Positions 7,392 through 18,669 are shown, numbered from the stretch's first letter. The stretch is 64,000 nt of DNA from Gemmatimonas aurantiaca (GCF_037190085.1 NZ_JBBCJO010000005.1:186001-250000); one strand, 5' to 3'. Translations and numbers: made by a program. The notes: a model not told the origin generated them from the sequence alone.

Positions 7392-8418
7392 ACTCAGCGT
7401 GATTTTGCACACGCAAACGACAGATGACGAACGTCGGTTTGGCATGACGAACGATGGCGCCGCGCTGCTCGCGATCGGCATTGCCACCGCGGCGATGTTG
7501 TGGACGGCGCTGTTCGTCGCCTATCGCCACGATCGCGCGGATGCCTCGGCCGTCGCATCCGCATCCGTCCTGTTGGTGATTCCGCCGCTGCTGTCCTACT
7601 ACCTGCTGATGGATCTGACCCGCGGAAGGCTGTCGCTCGCGCGTCAGGTCGCCTGTGTCTGCGGACTTGCTCTGCTGTGGCTCGCCATTCAACGCGGCCT
7701 GATCTATCCCGCATTCGGCTTTTCGCCTGCGCTCGGCGAAAGCGTTGCCAACCTGATCCTGCTGCCGGTGTTCGGCGTGGCGTCATGGCTGGCGGTCCGT
7801 GGCTTCCGGTACCGTCAACGGCTTGCCCGCGCGCTTGACCTTCAACACAGGACAGAACTGCAGCTGCTCGATGCCCAGCTTGCGCCACACACCCTGTTCA
7901 ACATGCTCAACACCGTCTACGCCGTCCTGCTGAGCGATCGCGAGCGGGCGGTGCCGCTGTTCCTTTCGATGTCCGAAGCGCTGCGCCATGTCGTCGACCG
8001 CATGCGCAAGCGCTGGGTGCCGCTGCACGACGAGCTGGACTTCATTGAACACTACGCCACGCTGGAGCGCGCGCGCGATGCGGCGCGCGTGAATATCGCT
8101 ATCGATGCGCGCGGCGATCTGGAGATCCCGGTACCGCCGATGCTGTTGGCGACGCTGTTCGAGAACGCGGTCAAGCACGGTCGCTTCGCCGACGGCACGA
8201 TGGATATTCAGGTCTCCGTCGAAGCGGACGAGACACGGATCCGGCTGGAAGTGCGCAATCGTTTCCCCTCACCCAGCCCCGTCCCGCTCACGACCGGGAT
8301 GGGAGTGGGGCAGGCCAATGTCCGCGACCGGCTGCGGCTGATCTACCCCGGAAGAAGCACGTTCGTAATCGACGCGACCGACGGCCTCTATCGTGCCGTC
8401 ATCGTCATCGCTCCATGA
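7375..8418 (+). CDS. LytS-type sensor histidine kinase
   Basis: Membrane histidine kinase of the LytS/YehU class (His_kinase PF06580 plus HATPase). The N-terminal half has about four membrane segments. The phosphoacceptor motif is LAPHTLFNMLNT with H172 (numbering from 7375), and the ATP domain has the N-box LFENAVKHGRF and the glycine-rich TGMGVGQANVRDRL. Two starts are possible: ATG 7375 (347 aa), overlapping the protease gene, or ATG 7444 (324 aa), which gives MTNDGAALLAIG directly before the first membrane helix. The second start lies inside repeat copy B. Neither has a strong ribosome site. It is coupled by ATGA to the LytTR regulator, its presumed partner. The signal sensed is unknown. 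Confidence 0.85.
   Translation: MIRDGELSVILHTQTTDDERRFGMTNDGAALLAIGIATAAMLWTALFVAYRHDRADASAVASASVLLVIPPLLSYYLLMDLTRGRLSLARQVACVCGLALLWLAIQRGLIYPAFGFSPALGESVANLILLPVFGVASWLAVRGFRYRQRLARALDLQHRTELQLLDAQLAPHTLFNMLNTVYAVLLSDRERAVPLFLSMSEALRHVVDRMRKRWVPLHDELDFIEHYATLERARDAARVNIAIDARGDLEIPVPPMLLATLFENAVKHGRFADGTMDIQVSVEADETRIRLEVRNRFPSPSPVPLTTGMGVGQANVRDRLRLIYPGRSTFVIDATDGLYRAVIVIAP
7399..7467 (+). repeat. 69-bp inverted repeat, copy B, with tandem ATGACGAACG
   Basis: Partner of 5168-5236 in inverted orientation, 88 percent identical, all differences transitions. It contains ATGACGAACG at 7424-7433 and 7444-7453, again exactly 20 bases apart. It sits over the alternative starts of the LytS gene, so it is either a regulatory site for lytSR or a duplicated 5' coding segment; both copies keep an open frame encoding DDERR[L/F]GMTNDGAAL. 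Confidence 0.8.
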
Positions 8419-9125
8419 GCCGCGGGATGATGCGTTTCAAGGCCGCCAGCCTGGACGATGAACCCAATGCGCACATTGTTCTGCGTGCGCTGCTCGCCGA
8501 CGTGCCGGATATTGTGCTGGAGCGGACATTCACCGCACCGTACGAGGCGCTCGCCGCGTTGAACCAGCAGCCTTGCGAGCTGCTCTTTCTCGATGTCGCC
8601 ATGCCGGTGAGTGGCCTCGACTTCCTGCGGGCACTGACCCATCCACCGATCACCGTACTGCTGACCGCGAGCATGGAGCATGCACTGGCCGCCTTCGAAC
8701 TCGGCGTACGTGACTACCTGCTGAAGCCGGTCTCCGGTCAGCGCCTGCAACGTTGCCTCGAGAACATTCGCCCGCTGCTACTGGCCGCACGGAGCGGAAC
8801 GGCCATCGGCGCTCCCGCGAGGCTGCCGGTGCGCTGCGGCAATGAACATTGCCTCATCGACATTACGAAGACCCCGCGTATCGAAGCGAGCGGAAACTTT
8901 TCGATCGTTTACACGGAGCGGGATGCGATTTTCGCCTCCGAACCGATGAAGGAGCTCGAACGTCGTCTCGCGCCGCTCGGCTTCGTCCGCATCCACAAAT
9001 CGCATCTGGTCAACCGCGTCTACATCCGCAGGATAGGGGCATCCGAAGTCGTTCTGCGCGATGGACTCACGCTGCCGATCGGTCGCGCATACCGGTTGGC
9101 CGTGGCGGATGCATTGGGGGCGTGA
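8415..9125 (+). CDS. LytTR-family response regulator
   Basis: Two-domain regulator of 236 residues. The receiver domain (about 5-120) has the acidic pair DDE near residue 14, phosphoacceptor D60 in LLFLDVAMP and the switch lysine in YLLKPVSG. The C-terminal LytTR DNA-binding domain (about 135-236) shows the typical SGNFSIVYT, FVRIHKSHLVNRVYI and LPIGRAYR segments. It overlaps the kinase stop by four bases (ATGA), the normal arrangement of LytS/LytR pairs. Likely targets are the two repeat copies at 5168-5236 and 7399-7467, whose tandem ten-base elements fit LytTR binding geometry; that target assignment is inference. Confidence 0.9.
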   Translation: MSRGMMRFKAASLDDEPNAHIVLRALLADVPDIVLERTFTAPYEALAALNQQPCELLFLDVAMPVSGLDFLRALTHPPITVLLTASMEHALAAFELGVRDYLLKPVSGQRLQRCLENIRPLLLAARSGTAIGAPARLPVRCGNEHCLIDITKTPRIEASGNFSIVYTERDAIFASEPMKELERRLAPLGFVRIHKSHLVNRVYIRRIGASEVVLRDGLTLPIGRAYRLAVADALGA

Positions 9126-9214
9126 GCCTTGGTTGGATGAGACTCATCGCCCCGAATGCCGGCGACCCTGTCCATCGATGCCTGACACCGCCACCTCCGT
9201 CGGAACACGCGCAT

Positions 9215-10465
9215 CTATCGACGGGCTGGGGTCGTTTCACTGTACCCATCATTCAACGTCCGCAGGAACGCGATCATGTCCGCCGCTTCGGCGTCGGAAA
9301 ACGCCGGCCGCTGTCCGGGCTTCCGGTCGAAGGGTGGATCGACGTTGAGATTGTCCCAGTAGATGCGCGGCAGGTCGTCGTACATCTGCACGACACCACG
9401 CTTGTCCACCGGATAGAACAACCGCCCCTCGGTGTCGCGCCGTGCATAGAAGCGCAGCACCTGTTCGAGTGACGTGAAGACGCCGTTGTGAAAGAAGACC
9501 TGGCGCCGCGCGACATTGCGTAGCGTCGGCGTCTTGAAGGCACCACAATAGTCGGGTCGGTCCGCCAGATCGGTGCGCAATGGACCACAGAGACCGAGAT
9601 CGTAATAAGTCGAATCGGCGTTGACCGGAATGCGACGGTTGCGGGGAACGCCGAGTGCGAGGAATCCCCGATCCGTGAACTGCGGAAAGCCTTCGCGTTG
9701 ACGGGCACTGGGATGGCAGGACGCACAGTTTCCCTTCGCGGGATCGTTGAACAGCGCCAGCCCACGTCGCTCTCGCGCGGTCAACGCGCCTTCCCCGCGC
9801 AGAAATGCATCGTACTTGCTCGAGTACGGATAGAAGTCGGCGGGGCTCTGCTGGAAGGCATCGAGGGCCGCCAGAAGTCCGTTCCACGCCACGAGCGAAT
9901 CGTCGAAGACGTGGGCACCGAACGCGGTGCGGAAGGCCTCGGCCACCGCGGAGACCCGCAGTCGTTCCACGGCGGCGGCTCGACTGATGTTGCCCATCTC
10001 CAGCGGCGACAGCAGTGGCAATGCGGCCTGCTCCTTCAGTGATTCGGCGCGTCCATCCCACATGAGGCCTCCGGCCGCTCCCTGATCCTCGCTGTCGTCG
10101 CCATCGTCTTCGCGATAGTGCTCGGTGAACGGCGGTGTGTCCTGGGCGTATCCGAGACTCGGCACGGCGCGCAGCCCCGACGCCGTTCCTCCGATGCCAC
10201 CCGTCTGTACCGCCAGTGCGTTGGGCGCGGCCCAGCCATACTGCTGATCGTGACAGCTGGCGCACGAGAGACGCCCGGAAGCGGACAGTGTGGAATCGAA
10301 GAAGATCTGCCGCCCGAGAGCCATCAAGGTGTCGGCCCGCGGCATGACCATGGCGGAAATCGCGGACACGGATGGGTGCGATTCTCCGATCGGTCGCTGG
10401 TCGCATGCCGACATCGCCACCGCAGCAAGACAGGCGAGGCCGAGGGATCCCCGTGCCTGCCGCAA
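9215..10465 (-). CDS. Diheme cytochrome c peroxidase (CcpA/MauG family) lipoprotein
   Basis: Periplasmic diheme enzyme that reduces hydrogen peroxide with electrons from cytochrome c. Two heme-attachment motifs are present: SCASCH in the N-terminal half and NCASCH in the C-terminal half, with the CCP-family context GRQIFFDSTLS and FKTPTLRNVA. The TTG at 10465 starts a compact lipoprotein signal with lipobox AMSAC. A longer reading from ATG 10549 would overlap the divergent gene's start, so I prefer the TTG. The gene faces the LytTR gene tail to tail with 89 bases between. Length (416 aa) is within the family's range. The start is uncertain; the family is not. Confidence 0.88.
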   Translation of the reverse strand: MRQARGSLGLACLAAVAMSACDQRPIGESHPSVSAISAMVMPRADTLMALGRQIFFDSTLSASGRLSCASCHDQQYGWAAPNALAVQTGGIGGTASGLRAVPSLGYAQDTPPFTEHYREDDGDDSEDQGAAGGLMWDGRAESLKEQAALPLLSPLEMGNISRAAAVERLRVSAVAEAFRTAFGAHVFDDSLVAWNGLLAALDAFQQSPADFYPYSSKYDAFLRGEGALTARERRGLALFNDPAKGNCASCHPSARQREGFPQFTDRGFLALGVPRNRRIPVNADSTYYDLGLCGPLRTDLADRPDYCGAFKTPTLRNVARRQVFFHNGVFTSLEQVLRFYARRDTEGRLFYPVDKRGVVQMYDDLPRIYWDNLNVDPPFDRKPGQRPAFSDAEAADMIAFLRTLNDGYSETTPARR

Positions 10466-10547
10466 TCCATGGCCGGTACGTATGTCCGTTCCCGCCCGTA
10501 TATTGGAGCGCGAAGTTGAGACCGAACGATTCGAGGAGATCTTCTGC

Positions 10548-12239
10548 ATGGTCACGTCACGGAATTTCGTGTTGCAGGCAGCCGCGGCGGGGATCGCGGC
10601 GCTTCTGGTCGGCTCCTGCCGCCCTGCGAGCCAGGCACCGTCGCAGCCCCCGGCGGCGACGGTACAGGCGTTGCGACAGAACGTGAAGCACATCGTGGTG
10701 ATCTACGCTGAGAATCGCTCGTTCGACAACCTGTATGGCCATTTTCCCGGCGCCAACGGGGTTGGCCGGGTGATCGATCCGGAAGGCCGTCCCACGGCCG
10801 CGTATGTGCCGCAAAAAGACCGGGACGGCGTCACCGTGCTGCCCACGCTGCCCAAGACCTGGACCGGCGTGACACAGCGCGGTGTCACCCCCGTGGTCAC
10901 GGAGGCGCAAAGTGCGGGACTGCCCAACGCGCCGTTCGGTATCGAGACGGCCTTCCGCAAGAACGCCAATGTCACACTCGGTACGGGCACCATCACCCGC
11001 GATCTCGCGCACAGGTTCTTCGAGAATCAGATGCAGATCAATGGCGGCAAGAACGACGGCTTTGCGGCGTGGAGTGATGCCGGCGGTCTCGCCATGGGTC
11101 ACTTCGATTATTCGCAGTCTGCGATGTACCGATTGGCCCGGGAGTTCGTGCTGGCCGACAATTTTTTCCAGGGCGCATTCGGCGGTTCGTACCTCAATCA
11201 TCAGTATCTCATCTGCGCCTGCGCTCCGGTGTATCCGGACGCCGCCAACTCGCCGGCCAAGGGCAGCATCACCCAGCTCGTGAAGAACGCGGACGGTTCG
11301 TATCAACCGAGGCTGGCCGTCACGGCGCGCAGCCCGGCCTCGGCGCTCGATGGTCGCCCGGTCTTCGTGAACAGCGGCAATCTCACGCCTGAGAACTACT
11401 TCGGCGATGGCAAGTACTACACGGTGAACACGATGCAACCGGCGTATCAGCCCAGTGGCGGTCCGCCGGCCAAGGACGGGAACCCGGCCTATGCCGACCC
11501 ATCACGTGCCACGACGCTGCCGCCGCAGACAGAACAGACCATCGGTGACCTGCTGAGTGCCAAAGGCGTGAGCTGGACGTGGTACGGCGGCTCCTGGAAT
11601 GCGGCGGTCGCGGAGGGTCCGCGCGAGATGGCCGCCCGGCGTGTCATCTATCGTTCCAACAACAACGGTGTGGCGACGCCGGCCGAAGTCGACTTCCAGG
11701 CCCATCATCAGCCGTTCAACTACTACGCCGCGTTCGATCCCGACACGCACGCGGCAGCTCGCGCCACCCACCTCCGGGACTACGACGATCTGGTGAAGGA
11801 TGCGGCGGCAGGAACGCTGCCGGCGGTGACATTCTACAAGCCGGAGGGGATGTACAATCAGCACGAAGGGTACGCGGATCTCGACAATGGGGATGCGCGA
11901 ATGGCCGATCTCGTGGCGAAACTGCGGGCAAGCCCGCAATGGAAGAACATGGTGATCGTGGTGACCTACGACGAGTTCGGAGGCGTCTGGGATCACGTGG
12001 CCCCGCCCAGAGGGGATCTGCTCGGGCCCGGTACCCGCATTCCGGCCATCATCATCTCGCCGTTTGCCCGCGCGGGGACGGTCGATCACACCCAGTACGA
12101 CACGGGATCGGTGCTACGCCTCATCACCCGCACCTTCGACCTCGGGACCCTGCGTGGCCTGGCGCAGCGCGATTCCGCGCTGGTCCGGAACGGTGGGCGG
12201 GCCATGGGCGACATGACGGGTGCGTTGACGTTCCCTTGA
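10548..12239 (+). CDS. PF04185-family phosphoesterase (phospholipase C / acid phosphatase type)
   Basis: Exported 563-residue alkaline-phosphatase-superfamily esterase. The N-terminus is a lipoprotein signal (lipobox LVGSC). The metal-binding start motif is IYAENRSFDNLYGHFPGANG near residues 55-74, and late motifs VVTYDEFGGVWDHV and PAIIISPFAR carry the remaining metal ligands, as in bacterial phospholipase C and the AcpA acid phosphatase. Which phosphoester is cleaved cannot be told; a phosphate-scavenging role is a reasonable guess. ATG 10548 follows the strong ribosome site GAGGAG with good spacing. The divergent cytochrome c peroxidase begins about 80 bases upstream, so the two share a promoter region (TATATT at 10499-10504 is a possible -10). 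Confidence 0.85.
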   Translation: MVTSRNFVLQAAAAGIAALLVGSCRPASQAPSQPPAATVQALRQNVKHIVVIYAENRSFDNLYGHFPGANGVGRVIDPEGRPTAAYVPQKDRDGVTVLPTLPKTWTGVTQRGVTPVVTEAQSAGLPNAPFGIETAFRKNANVTLGTGTITRDLAHRFFENQMQINGGKNDGFAAWSDAGGLAMGHFDYSQSAMYRLAREFVLADNFFQGAFGGSYLNHQYLICACAPVYPDAANSPAKGSITQLVKNADGSYQPRLAVTARSPASALDGRPVFVNSGNLTPENYFGDGKYYTVNTMQPAYQPSGGPPAKDGNPAYADPSRATTLPPQTEQTIGDLLSAKGVSWTWYGGSWNAAVAEGPREMAARRVIYRSNNNGVATPAEVDFQAHHQPFNYYAAFDPDTHAAARATHLRDYDDLVKDAAAGTLPAVTFYKPEGMYNQHEGYADLDNGDARMADLVAKLRASPQWKNMVIVVTYDEFGGVWDHVAPPRGDLLGPGTRIPAIIISPFARAGTVDHTQYDTGSVLRLITRTFDLGTLRGLAQRDSALVRNGGRAMGDMTGALTFP

Positions 12240-12327
12240 AGAACCGCATCGCGCCCGACTTCGGCATGGAACGGCTGGACGTGTGAGCAGATGGGGTAGG
12301 ACGGAAGATCGATACTCTCAGGATGTG

Positions 12328-12621
12328 TCATGCACCAGCGAGACGCTCTTGCACGCGCATCAGACCGGGGTCCCCTCCGGCCATGATACGCCATGTCCGC
12401 GCCGTGACGGTGGTCCCTCCCCGCGTACGGTAGGTCGGCATCTGCAAGATCACCCCGGCCGACTCGACCGCCGGTATGACTCCACTGACGGAGACGCCGT
12501 CGGAGAATTCCACCAGCAGTTCGTCGTCCGGCGACAGCGCGGTCATCCCGACAGACTCGTGGCTCCGCAACAGGGCACCCGGATAGAGGTGGGTATTGTT
12601 GGCAGTGAAACGCCAGAGCAT
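12328..12621 (-). CDS. Small conserved-looking protein of unknown function
   Basis: Predicted 97-residue soluble protein without a signal peptide or membrane segment. I do not recognise the family. It is judged real because the ATG at 12621 is preceded by a perfect AGGAGG eight bases upstream, and the sequence has the balanced composition of a folded small beta-rich domain (for example LVEFSDGVSVSGVIP and TARTWRIMAGG). It lies alone between the convergent phosphoesterase gene and the upstream region of the riboswitch-controlled nrd operon, so neighbours give no clue to function. Confidence 0.65.
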   Translation of the reverse strand: MLWRFTANNTHLYPGALLRSHESVGMTALSPDDELLVEFSDGVSVSGVIPAVESAGVILQMPTYRTRGGTTVTARTWRIMAGGDPGLMRVQERLAGA

Positions 12622-12794
12622 GAAAACCTCCTCTCATGAAGGGGGACAGCGATATCGACAATTCCAATTATGGATCAGTGGAATCGTTTCCGGCGTTCCT
12701 CGCGCTCGAGAGGCCGATTGGGCGGTCAGACTGACCGTTTCGTACGCAAGTCCTCGCGGCATGGAATCGGTCACGACACCTGACGCAAATTGGC

Positions 12795-12823
12795 TTGCTT
12801 TCGCGAACCGGAACCGCAATAAT
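12795..12823 (+). promoter_or_regulatory. Candidate sigma-70-type promoter for the riboswitch-nrd transcript
   Basis: TTGCTT (12795-12800) and AATAAT (12818-12823) are separated by 17 bases. Predicted initiation near 12830 falls just before the first riboswitch pairing element, which is the expected geometry. No NrdR-box palindrome was seen nearby. Confidence 0.5.
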
Positions 12824-12837
12824 CAACGGGTAATCAC

Positions 12838-13032
12838 CGAGCGTTGGTTCCCCGGGTCGTTGGCCCGGGGTGAAAAGGGAATCCGGTGCGGTGCCTGTCC
12901 ACAGGTGCCAATTCCGGGGCTGCCCCCGCAACTGTAAGCGGCGAGCTGCCTGTCGACGACGGCCACTGGCGCGAGGAACGCCGGGAAGGCCAGACAGGAG
13001 CGACGACCCGCGAGCCAGGAGACCTGCCATCG
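12838..13032 (+). ncRNA. Cobalamin (B12) riboswitch
   Basis: All core elements appear in order: the P2 hairpin (CCCCGGG/CCCGGGG, about 12850-12870), GTGAAAAGGGAATCCGGTG (from about 12870), the CCCCGCAACTGTAAGCGG core near 12923, GCCACTGG near 12962, the CGGGAAGGCC segment near 12981, and the closing B12 box GCCAGGAGACCTGCC at 13014-13028. Family knowledge: adenosylcobalamin binding normally represses the downstream gene, by sequestering the ribosome site or by termination. Here the downstream genes are class I ribonucleotide reductase subunits, as in actinobacteria where B12 shuts off the B12-independent reductase. The implied consequence is that a B12-dependent class II reductase exists elsewhere in this genome. 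Confidence 0.95.
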
Positions 13033-13085
13033 CGCGTTTTTCACGTCCTCGGGCGGGGTGTCCCGGTTGGTCGTCGGTTGCCCGC

Positions 13086-13150
13086 ATGGAGGCCGTGCCT
13101 CCATCGCCCGCGACACGATCGGCTATCTCCCCCGCCCACTTTCACGGGGG
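13086..13150 (+). promoter_or_regulatory. Expression platform: hairpins upstream of nrdA, one masking the ribosome site
   Basis: Two hairpins lie between the riboswitch and nrdA. The first is an 8-bp stem ATGGAGGC/GCCTCCAT (13086-13093 with 13097-13104, 3-nt loop). The second pairs CCCCCG (13129-13134) with CGGGGG (13145-13150), and the latter is the only G-rich Shine-Dalgarno-like sequence before the ATG at 13156. No T-run follows, so control of translation initiation is more likely than transcription termination. Confidence 0.5.
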
Positions 13151-13155
13151 TTCAG

Positions 13156-16037
<2,882 letters not shown>

Positions 16038-16038
<1 letters not shown>

Positions 16039-17174
16039 TGAAGACGACTACGGAGACGATTCAGGATACCCCGTTGGACGCGTCCGCATCGGAGTCTCAG
16101 CCCGGTCCTTCGCTCGCCGATCTCGCGACCGGACTGGGCGAGATCGACCGTCATGGCGGCCGCGTGCACGTCGACGACAAGGCGATGATCAATTGCCGCG
16201 CCGATGTGAATCAGTTGCTTCCCCTCAAGTATCGCTGGGCGTGGGAGAAGTATCTGAATGCCTGCAACAACCACTGGATGCCCACTGAGGTGTCGATGCA
16301 GGCCGACCTCGCGCTCTGGCGGTCGCGCGATGGCCTCACCGACGACGAGCGCCGGGCTATCAAGCGCAATCTCGGGTTCTTCGCCGCCTCGGAATCCCTG
16401 GTGGCGAACAACATCGTGCTGGCGATCTACCGGCATCTGACCAATCCGGAATGCCGGCAATACCTCCTCCGGCAGGCCTTCGAGGAGGCCATCCACACCC
16501 ACACCTTCCAGTACATCTGCGAAAGCCTCGGCCTCGATGAAGGCGAGCTGTTCAACATGTACCGGGAAGTGCCGTCGATCACCGAGAAGGCGGCGTGGGC
16601 ACTGCGATACACGCAACATCTGTCCGATCCGACGTTCTCCACCGGCACGCCGGAGCACGATCAGGCGTTTCTGCGGGATCTGGTGGCGTTCTACGTGGTG
16701 TTCGAGGGCATGTGGTTCTACACCGGCTTCGCGCAGATCCTGTCACTGGGACGGCGCAACAAGATGGTCGGCATCGCCGAGCAGTATCAGTACATTCTGC
16801 GTGACGAGTCGATTCACCTGAACTTCGGCATCGACGTCATCAACCAGATCAAGGCGGAGAACCCGCATCTCTGGACGTCGGCGTTCCAGGAGGAAGTGCG
16901 ACAGATGCTCGCCGAAGCCTGCGCGCTCGAGGTGGCCTACGGCAAGGACACCATGCCGCGTGGGTTCCTCGGACTCAACGCCGCGCTGTGTGAGTCGTAC
17001 ATGCACTTCATCACGAACCGTCGCTGCGCGCAACTGGGACTCGCTCCGGTGTTTCCGGAGACGGAGAATCCGTTCCCCTGGATGTCGGAAGCGATCGATC
17101 TCAAGAAGGAGAAGAACTTCTTCGAGACGCGCGTGATCGAGTATCAGAACGGAGGGGCGCTGCGCTGGGATTGA
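16038..17174 (+). CDS. nrdB: Ribonucleotide reductase small subunit, class Ic-like (Phe at the radical site)
   Basis: Ferritin-like beta subunit (378 aa) holding the dinuclear metal site. Ligands by family alignment: E119 (FFAASES), E150 and H153 (EEAIHTH), the Glu in FEGMWFY, and E/H in RDESIHL. The radical tyrosine, seven residues after E150 in class Ia (E115 to Y122 in E. coli), is F157 here, and the first ligand is Glu instead of Asp. Both features are those of the Chlamydia class Ic subunit, which uses a Mn/Fe cofactor in place of a tyrosyl radical. Start ATG 16038 overlaps the nrdA stop (TGATG); a GTG nine bases earlier is possible. It ends 43 bases from the convergent regulator. Confidence 0.95.
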
Positions 17175-17217
17175 GGAACTGCGCGAGCGCCAGCGTGATG
17201 TCCACCACCGTGCCTCT

Positions 17218-18669
17218 TCATTCGCCGCTGAACCGATACGGCACGAGTGACTCGGTATCACTGTTCACCGCCAGCGTCTTGCCGGCCGGTGGGAAGGCAC
17301 GCTGCACACAGTCGTGGCGAGGGCAGACACGACAACCGGGGCCGATGGGGATGACATCGGCAGGGCGCTCGAGGTCGATGCCATCGGCGTAGATGAGATC
17401 GCGTGCGTGTGCGATCTCGCAACCGAGGCCGATGGCAAACAGCTTGCGCCGCGCGCGATAGCCACCGCCGCCGCGTTCGATGGTCCGGGCCATGCCGAAA
17501 AAGCGTGTGCCATCGGGCATCTCGGCGACCTGCGTGAGGATGCGACCGGGCCGGGCAAAGGCCTCATGCACATTCCAGAGCGGACAGGCGCCCCCATGCC
17601 GGGCAAAGTGAAAGGATGTGGCGCTCTGTCGTTTCGAAATATTGCCGGCCTGGTCGACGCGCACGAAATAGAACGGCACGCCGCGGGCATTGGGGCGCTG
17701 CAGGGTCGAGAGGCGATGACAGACCGTCTCGAAGCTCACCTGAAAACGTCGTTCGAGTAGTTCGATGTCGTAGCGATGCGCGCGGGCGGCTTGCAGGAAG
17801 TCGCCATAGGGCAACAGCACCGCACCGGCGAAATAGTGGGCCAGCCCCTGCCGCGCGAGCGCCTGCGTGGCCGCATCGGTGAATCCGCCATCACGCAGCT
17901 CGGCGTCGATGACATCGCCATATCCCAGCAATGCGAACTGCGTGGCCAGCTGGAATGCCTGCTGGGCATCGCTCAGGCCGGGCGGCAACGACAGACGACG
18001 ACGTGTGGGATCATAGCGCCGCAGCCAGCCGTCGGACGCATCGGCGTCGACGACCTCGACACCGAACCGTGCGCGGAGAGCCTGACGCATCGCGTTCGCG
18101 CGTGCACCCGGCACCACGTTCGCCACATGAGCGAACTCCTCGGCGGGATGATCCAGTGGCTCGATGTAGTTGTTGCGCCGATTGAAATGATCCCGGACTT
18201 CCTCGTGCGGCAGTGGCACGAGGGCTTCCCGCAGGCGCCCGTCACCCAGATCCGATCCGAGCTCTCCGTAGAAACGATCGACGGTCTGCGCATACTCCTC
18301 ACGCAACCGCGCATGACGCTGATGGAGGGTGAGAAACACATCCACGAGTTCCGGTGCGTGTTCGACCACCCGCTGCAGTGTCACCGCCGAAAACGGTTCG
18401 ATGCTCAGGGTGCGATCGCCGAGCGCGTCGTGGAGTTCGGCGAGCAGCCGCCGGTCGGGTTCTTCGGAGAATTGTGCGACATCACCACCGAAGGCTTCGG
18501 CGAGCCGGAGAAGCACCGACGCCGTGACGGGTCGCTGGTTGTTCTCGATCTGACTGACGTAGCTCAGGGAGAGGCGGAGCCGTTCGGCCAGCTGAGCCTG
18601 ACTCCATCCCGTCTGTTCGCGGAGGCGCCGGAGGCGGGGACCGACGAAGAGCTTTCGACCATGGGACAT
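17218..18669 (-). CDS. prpR: XRE/PrpR-type short-chain acyl-CoA regulator
   Basis: A 483-residue regulator with an N-terminal helix-turn-helix (residues about 8-65, WSQAQLAERLRLSLSYVSQIENNQRP), a middle IrrE-like region, and a C-terminal cysteine-rich part (GGACPLW and GCRVCPRHDC). This is the architecture of mycobacterial PrpR/RamB-type proteins (DUF2083), which sense short-chain acyl-CoA and, in PrpR, carry an Fe-S cluster. The divergent neighbour is the valine/methylcitrate operon, so local control of propionyl-CoA use is the obvious role. ATG 18669 starts right before the HTH; a longer reading extends into the operator region. The symbol is by analogy. Palindromes in the shared promoter are listed separately. 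Confidence 0.85.
   Translation of the reverse strand: MSHGRKLFVGPRLRRLREQTGWSQAQLAERLRLSLSYVSQIENNQRPVTASVLLRLAEAFGGDVAQFSEEPDRRLLAELHDALGDRTLSIEPFSAVTLQRVVEHAPELVDVFLTLHQRHARLREEYAQTVDRFYGELGSDLGDGRLREALVPLPHEEVRDHFNRRNNYIEPLDHPAEEFAHVANVVPGARANAMRQALRARFGVEVVDADASDGWLRRYDPTRRRLSLPPGLSDAQQAFQLATQFALLGYGDVIDAELRDGGFTDAATQALARQGLAHYFAGAVLLPYGDFLQAARAHRYDIELLERRFQVSFETVCHRLSTLQRPNARGVPFYFVRVDQAGNISKRQSATSFHFARHGGACPLWNVHEAFARPGRILTQVAEMPDGTRFFGMARTIERGGGGYRARRKLFAIGLGCEIAHARDLIYADGIDLERPADVIPIGPGCRVCPRHDCVQRAFPPAGKTLAVNSDTESLVPYRFSGE

Noticed and set aside
10290..10547. In-frame upstream extension of the phosphoesterase
   Set aside because: It runs antisense through the peroxidase gene and lacks a signal; the strong ribosome site is at 10532-10540.
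12886..13155. In-frame upstream extension of nrdA by 90 codons
   Set aside because: The stretch is the cobalamin riboswitch and its expression platform, not protein.
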